Source of the DNA: Podochytrium sp. JEL0797
Lineage: Eukaryota; Chytridiomycota; Chytridiomycetes; Chytridiales; Chytriomycetaceae
Direction: 5' to 3'
Assembly: GCA_027596195.1 (NCBI GenBank)
Contig: JADGJG010000157.1
Location: 1-35,732, forward strand
DNA length: 35,732 bases
A program made the translations under genes and the position numbers. How positions within the stretch are numbered: the stretch's first letter is position 1; the number at the start of each line of letters is the position of its first letter. The notes below the pieces were generated by a model. The model did not search any database. It saw nothing but the letters and a program-made list of their open reading frames with translations, and was not told the origin of the DNA. Shown in pieces: positions 20,588 to 29,963 of the stretch.

Positions 20588-21099
20588 ATGTTCAAACAGA
20601 CTCTCTTTCCAACCACTGCAGGCCTTGGTGTCGGACTGGGCTTGGCGCGCGCTCAATCTCCCTTCCGATCATGTGAGAAACTCCTCTGCTGCATTATCTC
20701 CTGAGGCATTGGTTGCGCTGACACAGGTTTGTAGATTCTGGCAAGAACCGCTTCGAAGTCGAAGGTTGGGTCGGCAAGTTCCCCGAGTTCTCTCCCATCG
20801 TCAAGTCCAAGAACTTCAACGGTGTTGGATCAATGGAGCCCGCTACGCAGCATGGGTATTGGAAGTTTCCCCTTGCAACGCATACCGGAAGCGCCGAGTT
20901 CAAGAAAACCCACTGGCATCGCATCAGTCAATATCAACCAGCCGGAAACGTGAATTCAATCTTCGCCGAGAGCTCGATCACTCCAGGCTCTTATGTTAGG
21001 GTGATTGGACGCGTGGAATACAACGTCGATAAGAAGACGCATGTCAAATACACTTCCATTAACGCTGAGTCAGTTGAAGTGATTAAATCAAAGGAGTGA
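20588..21099 (+). CDS. RIM1: Mitochondrial single-stranded DNA-binding protein (SSB/Rim1 type), 149 aa
   Basis: Exons are 20588-20672 and 20735-21099, with a 62-nt phase-1 intron. The N terminus (MFKQTLFPTTAGLGVGLGLA) suits a mitochondrial presequence. The OB fold is visible as 'FEVEGWVGKFPEF', 'YWKFPLATHTGS', 'KKTHWHRIS', 'PGSYVRVIGRVEYN' and 'YTSINAESVEVI', the classic order of bacterial-type SSB strands. Role by family: coats single-stranded mtDNA during replication. The length equals that of ordinary mtSSB. A second, more divergent SSB-like gene lies at 24165. Confidence 0.8.
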
Positions 21100-21289
21100 G
21101 ATCACTGACGGGTGACGGGTTGATAATTTGCAGTGTTCAGAGTAAAGAAATAGAAAATAAGTCAAATATTAAATTCTCACATCGTGTTTCCTAAAACCTT
21201 GGATTGGAGTCGAGTTTGGCGATGATGTTGTCGGAGGTGTTGAGGGTTCCATTGTTTCTTCGCAAGCCAACACCCTCTCTGAAGTTACA

Positions 21290-21304
21290 GGGGGGGGGGG
21301 GGGG
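21290..21304 (+). repeat. G15 homopolymer beside a GC-rich patch
   Basis: Fifteen consecutive G lie between the SSB gene and the 3' end of DRC3. A GC-rich patch containing GCGGCCGC and CCATGG follows within ~25 bp. On the minus strand this is a C-tract between two short open stretches (ATG at ~21336, stop near 21191), which I cannot turn into a convincing gene. Such runs are unreliable in assemblies. Confidence 0.8.
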
Positions 21305-21363
21305 CAAAAGAAGTCTGGCACGCCGCGGCCGCCCATGGCGAACAAAATATCAATTTATTTATT

Positions 21364-23220
21364 TTAATACGCGTTTTCTTCAGCTAATTCAATCTCGTTG
21401 TTGCACTTGTCAATGAACGTGAAGATTTCGCACACTCGATCGCGGTCACGCTGGACCTCCTGATCGTGCAGCTTTTTGGTCGAAGTTTCCAACTCTTGCC
21501 CAACCCCAGACACAAGCAAATCCTCCTATTTTGATAATAAAATCCAGTTATTCCCCTGCTACATGTTTTAAATGATTCAAGCTCACCTGGTGATCAAACC
21601 TGGCCAACCTAAAATCATGGGAGCCATTCACGGTATTGACCAGGGCGTCCTTGTCATTCAAAATATCACGCAACTCATCATCGATATCGTCCAAGTCTCC
21701 TTTACTGAAGCGTTCAAAAGTCATTAAAATCGATTCGGAAAAACGCTCCTGAAATTCGTTTTCAATGTCTCTCATTCTAGCAAAGCTGGATTGTCCATAT
21801 TCGTTAACAGAGGAGCAATGCTCTGTGTAGTTTCTCTACAGAATTGATCAGCTCAAACTCCAATGTAAAGCGCACGTACTTCGAATTCCTTGATTGTGTC
21901 TTCAAATTGATCAACAACCTGCATTTCGATCGACATCAGCTCATCAGAGAGTTTCATGGTATCCTCCTTAAGCGATTTGATTGAATCGTCGATTTCCTGT
22001 GTGTCTCTCGAAGTTTGCAGGACTCGGAGAAGCTGGAAACGAACACGGCTGTTTAGCAAGACTTCCCTAGAGGAAGAAATATACCTTCTTTTTGTAGTGT
22101 GAATACTGATTCAACATTCTACGTAATGCATTCCCCGTCAGTGTCTTGCTTTGTCAAACGAAGACATTCATTAAATTGGAACAACTCGTCGTCCATTTCG
22201 GCGCGTTTTTTCAAGGCAAAGTGGCGCAATTCGTTCACAACTACTTCAAACTTGGCACGATAATCCTCCATAAGATCAGTTGTTCGCTCCGGGCACACAA
22301 TCATCAGCTTGAGATATTCGGCATCCGAGTTGAACATGTCATCAAACAGAACATCGATTCCCTCGATATGGGCAGCCTGATTATATAGTCAGATCAATGA
22401 GAGTGAGCACTTGCTAATTTACCAAGTGAAGAGCATTCAACTCTCCCTGCTTTCGATCTTCTTCCCTCTTCTGCATCGTCACTTTCTCCTCTTCCTCGAG
22501 CGCAATCAAATTGTCAATGTATTTTTCTCGAGCCGCAGCAACGGACTCTTCGCCCACGAGGCGGTAGTTCAGGTATTTTAATCCTCGAATATGAGCAAGG
22601 ACATAATGTCTGTAGTTTGAGTTTTTGCACAACGCGTTCCCAGAGCAATTCAGAACGCGTAGATTATCGAACTTGGTCAAATAGGCCAGCTAGATATGAA
22701 CCGACAATTAGCACGAATCAACTACAGACAATCGAGCTCACATTCTCCAACGTGTTTAAAGAATTGTTTCCGATCGACAACACGTTCAAATTGACCAAAT
22801 CGTCCATGTTTTCGAGCTTTGAAATTCGATTGTTGAAGAGTGTCAGGTCAGTCAGCTTCGATAATCCTTCGAGTCCTTCAATCTGGGTGATATTGTTGAA
22901 GCTGAGGTCCAACCATTGCAGATTCTTGAGGAACCCAATGTTTTCGATTTTCTCAATGATGTTGTTATCGAGCTGCAGTTTGGTGAGATTTTCAAACGCC
23001 CACAAGTTGTCGATTTTGAGAATATCTGGGGTGCGGAGCTGTGAGTTTTGAGAAAACGCGTCTGGCTCACCTTACTTTTGTAATCGAGGCGGAGGGAGAG
23101 CGTCTCTTTTGGATCGATCCCTTCTCTTCTCGCAATCTCGGCAATCTCTGGGTTGGCTTGATCGCTCGTGGCCTTTTTGAGCGTGTCCTCGTCAATGACG
23201 GCAGGCTCGATCGTGTTCAT
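21364..23220 (-). CDS. DRC3: Dynein regulatory complex subunit 3 (LRRC48), ~516 aa, 7 exons
   Basis: Exons (minus): 23220-23076, 23025-22742, 22689-22423, 22376-22085, 22032-21880, 21835-21587 and 21525-21364. Residues ~50-200 are leucine-rich repeats ('[20 protein letters not shown]', '[17 protein letters not shown]', '[17 protein letters not shown]') with a C-cap 'LKYLNYRLV'. The long coiled coil that follows keeps family motifs such as '[14 protein letters not shown]' and '[14 protein letters not shown]'. Length and motif order match animal DRC3. In exon 4 the frame holds only if one G of the G4 run (22133-22136) is removed, probably a base-calling error. DRC3 belongs to the axonemal nexin-dynein regulatory complex, so the organism makes motile flagella. 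Confidence 0.92.
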
Positions 23221-23569
23221 TTCTCGCGTTTCTTGACAAACCCCAAAAGTTTTATTTTCGGTTCATCTGTTTGTTCTTTACAGCTAGTCCCTTTTCGCAT
23301 TTAATAATCATAGTTGGTATTAAGCATCTTTCCCCTTGCGTCGCCTCCAACAGAAGATTTATAAATTTCAGCGCATGAGTTCCAGAATCAAAAACATTCT
23401 AAAAAGCTCATATCGTTTGACGCCATAATATTCGCCTTGGATTCAGCGAGGCGTGGGTTTTGACTTCTGGAAGCAGTTGGATGTGCCCTGCCCCTGGGGC
23501 TCATGTTGAAAACGCGAACGAACGAACAAGACGAATGCGAATGTGTGAATGTTTAATGACGCTTGAGAT

Positions 23570-23934
23570 CTATATCCGGTTTACAGCCCTATCCTCCAAC
23601 ATCCCACCGACCCGAATCAACCTCTCCTGCACGATTTTGAGAACCGCATTCACAGCCAACAACTTTTTGCGACACACAAGCATTCGGCCAAGTATCGGAT
23701 CGATCGTGGACGCTTCTGAGGCCGCCGACATTGCCTGGAGTTCTGTTTGTTTCACGGAAAGGGTTCATCGAAGGCAACTTTGGTTTGCGGCTGATTCGAT
23801 TTACCTGCCCCAAGTCGGTCCATCTCCTTTACGAGTTCCGCCTGCGATGACTGAGCGGCAATGACTTTCATGTCGAGTTCGTAGACGATGTGGGTAAGGG
23901 CGGAGGAAAGGTCCTTTGTCATAATGCCGTCCAT
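23570..23934 (-). CDS. Snapin/Pallidin/Snn1-like small coiled-coil protein, 100 aa
   Basis: Two exons, 23934-23805 and 23742-23570, joined across a 62-nt intron (GTAAATC...AACAG, phase 1). The protein starts MDGIMTKDLSSALTHIVYEL. It is helical throughout with heptad-like spacing: 'LDMKVIAAQSSQAELVKEMD', then 'CRKKLLAVNAVLKIVQERL'. Size and pattern fit the snapin/Snn1-type subunits of BLOC-1 (endosome and lysosome-related organelle traffic). Short coiled coils are hard to assign, so the family name is tentative; the gene structure is firm. Confidence 0.5.
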
Positions 23935-24164
23935 TTTCGAAAATCAAAACAAACGAAGTGCGAAAGAACACAGAGGATGTCTCTCAACAAACGTATTTGA
24001 CCATCAAGCGAGTTGGGGCCCATGTTTTCGACTTTATCAACGTAACAGAAGAAAGGGAGTGGAAGAAAAAGAACAAGCAGAGAACTCTTCGAAAACGCTT
24101 TTTTCTCCTTTTCTTGCCTCAATAAAATTCGTGCGAAATTTCCCACTCACGCGCTTTTGTCAAA

Positions 24165-24744
24165 ATGCTCAGCTCGGTCTCTGGCCTGCGCCGTTGCTTT
24201 TCCGAGCCACTTCCTCAAATCTCAGCGACGCAAATGACTCGTTACTTGTGCCTTCATAATTCGAGGCGCCCCTTCTCTCAAAGTGTGTATTCTCTTCGTG
24301 TCATCTCACTCACACAATCGTGAACACTCCCTTTTTTAGCATCAGCCATCATTCCAATCGTCGCAAACAGAATAGTTGCAATCGGCACCATTCGCAGACA
24401 ACCAACGTTCGTTCCCGTCCGCAAGTCCGCTGAAGGGGTCGTTGAGGGGTTCTGGTCTTTCCCCCTCGAGACGCAAGGGGAAACACCTGTTCTCCACAAC
24501 ATCAAGCAGTTCCATGTCATGACTGAGCCAACGTACGTTGTCGGCAAATTCCGCCGCGGTGTCCACGTTTGCGTGAAGGGTTTCGTTGAGTATTCTGAGA
24601 TCAAATCGACTGGAAATCGCGTCGCATGCATTGTTGCAGGTTTGTTTTGAGTTGAGAACTTGTGTGGATCCGGCTGAACCTGTCGTGTGCACAGAGCATG
24701 TGGATATCCACTCAGATCCTGCCGCATCACCTTCTCCGGAATGA
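24165..24744 (+). CDS. Second mitochondrial SSB-like OB-fold protein, 155 aa
   Basis: Exons are 24165-24282, 24340-24639 and 24695-24744, with phase-1 introns of 57 and 55 nt. The N terminus (MLSSVSGLRRCFSEPLPQIS) is Arg/Ser-rich and free of acidic residues at first, like a mitochondrial presequence. The core parallels the SSB at 20588: 'VVEGFWSFPLET' with 'GYWKFPLAT', 'HNIKQFHVM' with 'KKTHWHRIS', and 'RRGVHVCVKGFVEYSEIKST' with 'PGSYVRVIGRVEYNVDKKT'. The Trp-His of the canonical SSB is not kept. It may bind single-stranded DNA or be a repurposed OB protein. Confidence 0.65.
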
Positions 24745-24872
24745 ATCGGAATGATATGCGAACTCGCTTTGTTTCCACTTCTATATCTTTTTGTTTCTTC
24801 GGAGAATTTTTTGTTTTTTAATTCCGAAAATCCGGGGGCACAACACGGCACCCAACCTGCCCCTTATCTACC

Positions 24873-25775
24873 ATGAACAACTCGCCCCGGGAGATCATTC
24901 AAGAGATCTTCAGCTGGATCCACTTTGAGGAAGCCCAGATATTCCGTCTGCTCTGCCGCTTCATCGATCAGTCGTTAACGGATCATCGCTTTGCCGTCGT
25001 AAATCTCGAGCACGCTGCCTCCTCTCTCGATCAACCCTACAAGGATGACGACGAGGAGGATGACGGAGTAATATGTTGTCTGCCAGGGCATCTGCAACAC
25101 AACCAGTGGATGGGTTGGCCTGAACGGTATCAGCTCGCTTACGCACTCAAACACAAGAACGTCACGAATCTGTCATTTCTGGGCGCAACAACTCGACTGC
25201 CATCACTCCATATCCCGTCAGCTCTGGGAATCTTCTCCAACCTCCGAGAGATCTGGATCCAGAGCATTCCTCAGCTCAGCGGTCCGATTCCACCCACGAT
25301 CGGTGATCTCGTAAACTTGGAGTGGCTCGTGTTGTCGGACACCAAAGTTTCTGGATGCATTCCGCCAGAGATTGGACGGTGTGTTCGGTTGAGGCATTTG
25401 GAGCTGTGCAAGTGTCAACTGGAGGGTGGTGTGCCGATAGAGTTGGGGCACCTCAGATTGCTGGAGCATCTCGATTTGAGTGCAAACAAGCTCACGGGAC
25501 CAGTTCCCGAATCGATTGGAAGCTTGGCGAGTCTCAGGAGTTTGTGGATGGGTTCGAACAGCCTGGTTGGTCAGCTGCCCGCAAGTTTTGGCAAACTTTG
25601 CGCGCTTCGCAGTCTCGATTTGCGGAGCAACATGCTTTCTGGCAGTGTTCCTGTGGAGTTTTGTGGGCTGGTTGAATTGGTTTCATTCAATCTGTCTGCG
25701 AATGAGGGTTTTTTGGATGTGCCAGCTTGCGTCCGAGGGCTGCCAAAGCTCAAGAAAATAGTGGTGGACAATTAG
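24873..25775 (+). CDS. F-box-like protein with plant-type leucine-rich repeats, 300 aa
   Basis: This is an intronless frame. The N terminus, 'SPREIIQEIFSWIHFEEAQI', resembles the first helices of an F-box, though shortened. From residue ~125 come about seven LRRs of the plant-specific L-x-G-x-I/V-P type: 'LSGPIPPTIGDLVNLEWLVL', 'VSGCIPPEIGRCVRLRHLEL', 'LTGPVPESIGSLASLRSLWM', 'LSGSVPVEFCGLVELVSFNL'. There is no signal peptide or membrane segment, so it is probably an intracellular adaptor, perhaps in an SCF-type ubiquitin ligase. An AATAAA-like signal (~25825) follows. Confidence 0.75.
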   Translation: MNNSPREIIQEIFSWIHFEEAQIFRLLCRFIDQSLTDHRFAVVNLEHAASSLDQPYKDDDEEDDGVICCLPGHLQHNQWMGWPERYQLAYALKHKNVTNLSFLGATTRLPSLHIPSALGIFSNLREIWIQSIPQLSGPIPPTIGDLVNLEWLVLSDTKVSGCIPPEIGRCVRLRHLELCKCQLEGGVPIELGHLRLLEHLDLSANKLTGPVPESIGSLASLRSLWMGSNSLVGQLPASFGKLCALRSLDLRSNMLSGSVPVEFCGLVELVSFNLSANEGFLDVPACVRGLPKLKKIVVDN

Positions 25776-25908
25776 TGTTTGATGCTCTCTCTCTGATTAC
25801 AATAACGATTAGTTTATAGACTAAAAATAAAGTGGCGGTTTGATCGGACTTGATCTGGAGAAAATTATTCGAAAAAACAAACCCCGAAAACAAAAATTCA
25901 AACCCCAC

Positions 25909-27086
25909 ATGGCCACGACATCAACCGCCACCAGCGCACCTTCTCCGTCCCGGCTGCGCCCGCTTCTCCCCGCCTTGTTTCCGCCCAGCGCCGCCGCCGC
26001 CCAGGAGATCAGTGACGCCGAAGACCGGCGCCGCCGCAGCCTCGACAGTTTGCGTCAGGCCGAAATCGCCTCCGAGGACCGCGATCTTCTCGACGCCATC
26101 GGGCTGCCCGCCGACCGCCACCGCAAGTGGAAGCGGATCCACTCCGTCCATATCAGGTTTGTACTGTATGTTCAGTGGCGCTTAATCACTCATCAAACAA
26201 CAGCTACTGCAACGCGCCCCAATACTTCAATGAGATCATGCCCGATGCTCTGGAGGGCCGGATATCTAATTTCATGCAAGTTTAGTTGTGATGGGATGGA
26301 CCTGCCATATTAATACATGGATTTTAAAAGATACACGGCGCGTTTGAAATCCGTCAACGAAATTCTGGCGACCCAACGAACGGTTCGCGATCTCTCACAC
26401 GTGTGGCGGAATATCATAACGCTCTTCATGGCTCTTGTTGCTGTCGTTTTGATCTCTGTTTTGCGAGATCCGTCCTTTCCAATGTATTTCGGAATCGTTC
26501 TCGGCCTCTTTTTGACGTGGTCGTTTGCTCAAGCGTGGGCCGCTATGGAGCCACAGGTGTGTCGATTGGACTTCACGTGAGACAAAATCTAACGCGAAAT
26601 CAGTATGAAAAAGAAATTCGATTGCTCTGCCTATCATGGACTGATGATGATGCCCATTTACACCTGGCATACTATTCGCGTCGATCAACAACACTCCGCC
26701 CATCTTCCTTCCTGAATGCCATCCAAACATTCTTCTCACCCGCTGAAACGGATTGGTTCATTACGATTTTGGAGAGCGTGCCTATTCTCCCCATCAACCG
26801 ATTCGGAACCCATCGCGAAGACGGGAGCGCATGGACGGCAGCGACTGTGGATTCTGTGAATGCCCGCGCGTTGCCCGCGTATGGGCCGAATTGGGACGCG
26901 ACCCCAGCACCGATTTATGACGAATGCTTGGCATCACCAAGAGAGGGAGGTGGATTTCTATCGAATGATACGCTTCCCAGTGGGGGGGAAGGGTCGGGGG
27001 GCAGCAGTGGGGAAGAGGGCCAGGGATTGGGGGATTCTGTGGGGAGGAGTCGGACTCCATCTGAAGCCGCACCGCCTCTGCCGTGA
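25909..27086 (+). CDS. Erf4/GOLGA7-family membrane protein, array copy A, 342 aa
   Basis: Exons are 25909-26156, 26204-26275, 26331-26556 and 26604-27086. After a Pro/Ala-rich N terminus comes 'RKWKRIHSVHIS', then the family core 'YFNEIMPDALEGRISNF' (compare F-P-x-E-L-E-x-R-I in Erf4/GOLGA7) and 'RLKSVNEIL'. Two hydrophobic segments follow. The second core starts 'YEKEIRLLCLSW' and ends 'DWFITILESVPIL', then 'LPAYGPNWDATPAP'. Erf4 and GOLGA7 are partner subunits that stabilise DHHC palmitoyltransferases at ER or Golgi membranes; the function here is inferred from the core alone. Intron 2 uses a GC donor. The C-terminal ~60 residues are Gly/Ser-rich. Confidence 0.7.
26276..26330 (+). other. 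GC-AG intron in Erf4-like copy A
   Basis: The 55-nt intron begins GCAAGT and ends TTAAAAG. Only this pair of sites joins 'ISNF' to 'YTARLKSVNEIL' in phase 2. The acceptor matches copy B's, and the joined protein aligns with copies C and D. GCAAGT is the usual sequence of the rare GC donors. Confidence 0.7.
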
Positions 27087-27193
27087 AATAATAAAGGAAA
27101 GGGAGAGAAAGGAGGTCGAGGTTTAGCTTTGAGCATTCTTACGAATTATATCATCCATTAGCCACCCATCAGTCCAGACACCTAATACGGCTG

Positions 27194-27345
27194 GAGTCTT
27201 GCGGTGCCAAGACTTCAACCCTCGGATGCCGCGTCTGTTCACTTTGCTCCTGCTTGATAGAAATGAGTCGAATAAAAATGTGGTTTTCAATTTGATTTGA
27301 CGAAAGTTTGTTGATGAAATTTTCTTTGTGAGTCATGGCGCGTCC
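27194..27345 (+). repeat. Copy of the 3' end of Erf4-like gene C plus spacer, lying upstream of copy B
   Basis: This ~152-bp stretch is nearly identical to 29771-29924, which holds the last ~20 codons of gene C, its stop, its AATAAA signal and the start of the C-D spacer. The coding frame is not maintained here. It shows that copy B arose through a duplication whose left end lay in the tail of a C-like gene. Confidence 0.85.
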
Positions 27346-27365
27346 AGTGTGTCTCTCCTTCGCAG

Positions 27366-28207
27366 GTTCACGGCTCGCATCAAGTCTGTGAACAAATTGC
27401 TCTTGAAGCAACCCACCATTCGAGATTATTCCCGCGTCTTCAGAAATGTCGTCACTGTTCTCTTTGCGGGTGCTGGTATTGCCGCCGTGGCTGTATTGAA
27501 TCACGACAACCCTGCCGACTACCTTCTGACCTTGATGGCTTTGTTTGTGGTGTGGGCAGGGCTTCAGGCTTGGGCGGGCTTGGAACCCAAGGTGAACTCA
27601 TGAAAATTCTCGATTTTTATTAATTCGACGTAAAAAATACAGTACGAACGAGAGGTAACCGAGCTCTGCAATATGTGGACAAACAATGAAATCCAAAACC
27701 ATTTCGCTTTCATCTCACGTCGGTCTCTCATTATGCGACCTGCATCTTTCTGGGAGTCATTGCGCACCGCCTTCGCACCCACCGAAACGGACTGGTTCAT
27801 TATGATTGTCGAGAGCGTCGCGATCCTTCCCGTATCCCAATTTGGACGCGGCGTTGACGGCCGCCCCTTCACTGCCCGATTCATGGATGCGGTTCTTGCC
27901 CGCATATCGCCCTCGGTGGGACGCTACGCCTCCACCAGAGTATTTAGTGGACCGGAGGGCGAGTGAAATTAGTGTGGCGCCTGGAACGGGGATGGGGTTC
28001 CGCACTGCGAGAATTAACAGCATGTTGAAGATTCCGGAAGGGGGCGAGACACCAAAGTATGAGGAGGAGGAGGAGGAGGAGGAAACAGAAAGTCTTCCCC
28101 TGGCTGTTTTGGTTCCATCTCGACAAATTTCGAATGGGGGTCCTTCTTCGGCCAGGTCTGAACCGAGTCGTGGGGATGACGAATTTTTACAGAGCCGAGG
28201 GGGATGA
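27366..28207 (+). pseudogene. Erf4/GOLGA7-like copy B, lacks 5' exons, frameshifted
   Basis: Remaining exons are 27366-27591 (226 nt, the same length as in copy A) and 27643-28207. The first opens at acceptor CTTCGCAG with 'FTARIKSVNKLLLKQPTIRD'. The second starts 'YEREVTELCNMW' and keeps 'TDWFIMIVESVAILP'. After 'FMDAVLA' one base is missing, and 'LPAYRPRWDATPPPEYL' with an acidic tail (eight Glu) continues in another frame to 28207. The exons encoding the RKWKR and F-P-x-E-L-E core are absent; in their place lies the duplicated tail of gene C. Without them a functional family member is unlikely. Confidence 0.7.
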
Positions 28208-28454
28208 AGGGATGGACTTCTTTTCATATTATCGCATCATTAAAAAAACTGGTCATTTCGTTCGAAAGTTTATATGACTCATTTATCAAAGTGAAGCGCG
28301 TGAAGTCGAAATATTGGTAAGCCCTCCCCTTTGCCCAGATCAACCGCCTCCAGTAACTGTCCCTTATCAGAATATCAGTGAGATCACTCAGCGCAGTGCC
28401 CAGTCGAAAAAAATTGGTCAGCCACCAACTTTGCCCAGGTCACCACCTCCCTTT

Positions 28455-29834
28455 ATGACTGACTTAGAAAATATCATCAAAATGGTACAAACGCAAGAGA
28501 TGACCACTGTCACCGCCACGCAGTCACCCGCACCGCTCGCTTTGAGCGCCTTTGACGCCGCTCGTTCAGACGAGCTGCGCCGCCGTCAAGCAAGTCGCAT
28601 TTACAGGCTAGAGGAAGACGAGCTCCGGAGAGAACATGGCAGAAAGTGGAAGCGGGTTTGCGCACTGTGCATGAGGTAACACCAAATTCCTGACAACGGC
28701 AATGCTAAAAATCATAATTTAGTTATGACACAGCACCCCGCTTCTTCGACGAGATTATGCCGGACGAGCTCGAAGGTTCGCGATAAAACCCGCCCAACCA
28801 AGTTTTATCGACTCGCTTTATTAACCAACCGTTGCTACTGCATTCCACCCCTCAATAGGCAAAATGTCCAACTTTTTGTTCTCCATGCGCATCAAAACCA
28901 TAAACGAGCTTCTTTCGAAACAACGGACGCTCCTCAATTACTCACGGCTCTGGCGAAATGGAATCACGCTCGTCATTATTACCATTGCTGTCATAACTGT
29001 GGGTGGGTTGGATGGCCACGATCTTCTCCCTGTCCTCGTCGCATTCTTGTTGGGATCAGGACTGCTGTTTTTGCTCCTGCACGTCCTTGTCGTCCACAGA
29101 CAACCCCAGGTAATGATTCTGCGCTCATCTTCAATCGCCTCTATTTATTCTTATCGTTCTACTTGCCTTCTCAGTATGAAAAAGACGTCAAGGCACTCTG
29201 CAAACTTTGGTCCCAAAACTACGATCACCTCGGCTTCATTTCGCGACGATCGATGGCGACTCCTCCAACAACATTCCTGAATTCAATGCAATATCTCTAT
29301 ACACCTTTCGAAACCGAGTGGACCATTCTCGTGCTGGAGTGCGTGCCAATTCTTCATTGTGGCGTTGACTGGACGGTGTCCACCACGGACAACTTGAGCG
29401 CACGTGGATTGCCACTCTATGCGCCCGCATGGGATTCTACTCCAGCTCCGTCTTATCTTCCCAGTCGACGATCAACCGAGATTATTCTGCCCGACAACGA
29501 CCACTACAGTTTTCTTGAGATGCTCGAGAAACATCGGAGACCAATGTCTTCTTGCAGCAGCTCTTCGGACGCGTATTTCGATCACAACTCCAACGTTGTT
29601 TACGCACCGTCGTCGTCATCGTCTTCGTCGAGCTCAGTCATGTCGGTGTACTATGTTCCCGAGGAAATCTTGCGACCGAGCCAGCTTCAAAACTCGGAGA
29701 TCCTGAGCCCGGATATTTCGTCTGTATTAGACATTCCTACGACTCCCACTCCCATTTTAGTGAGTGGTTCGAGTCCTGCGGTGCCAAGACTTCAACCCTC
29801 GGATGCCGCGTCTGTTCACTTTGCTCCTGCTTGA
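28455..29834 (+). CDS. Erf4/GOLGA7-family membrane protein, array copy C, 394 aa
   Basis: Exons are 28455-28675, 28723-28775, 28859-29109 and 29175-29834. Motif order is as in copy A: 'RKWKRVCALCMS', 'RFFDEIMPDELEGKMSNFLF', 'SMRIKTINELLSKQRTLLNY', two hydrophobic segments, 'YEKDVKALCKLW', 'EWTILVLECVPIL' and 'LPLYAPAWDSTPAP'. Introns 1 and 3 match copy A in position and phase. Intron 2 interrupts the E-G codons, about 20 nt upstream of copy A's. The long C-terminal tail is Ser-rich, with a run of nine Ser, and probably disordered. The last 20 codons and 3' flank are duplicated upstream of copy B. Confidence 0.7.
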
Positions 29835-29924
29835 TAGAAATGAGTCGAATAAAAATGTGGTTTTCAATTTGATCATTGCTCAAGGTTTTTTGATGAAATT
29901 TTCTTTGTGAGTCACGGCGCGTCC
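29771..29924 (+). repeat. Source-side partner of the duplicated gene-C tail
   Basis: Nearly identical to 27194-27345. It begins within the last codons of gene C and ends in the spacer before gene D. Differences cluster in ~15 bases after 'caatttgat'. Confidence 0.85.
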
Positions 29925-29963
29925 TGCCCAGTCCCCACAAGCCCCCGACAGCCCCAGGCACTG

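Noticed and set aside
23039..23070. 32-nt intron in DRC3 (GTGAGC...CTCACAG)
   Set aside because: Too short for this genome. The 50-nt alternative 23026-23075 (GTAAGG...CCCCAG) gives '[20 protein letters not shown]', the expected DRC3 sequence.
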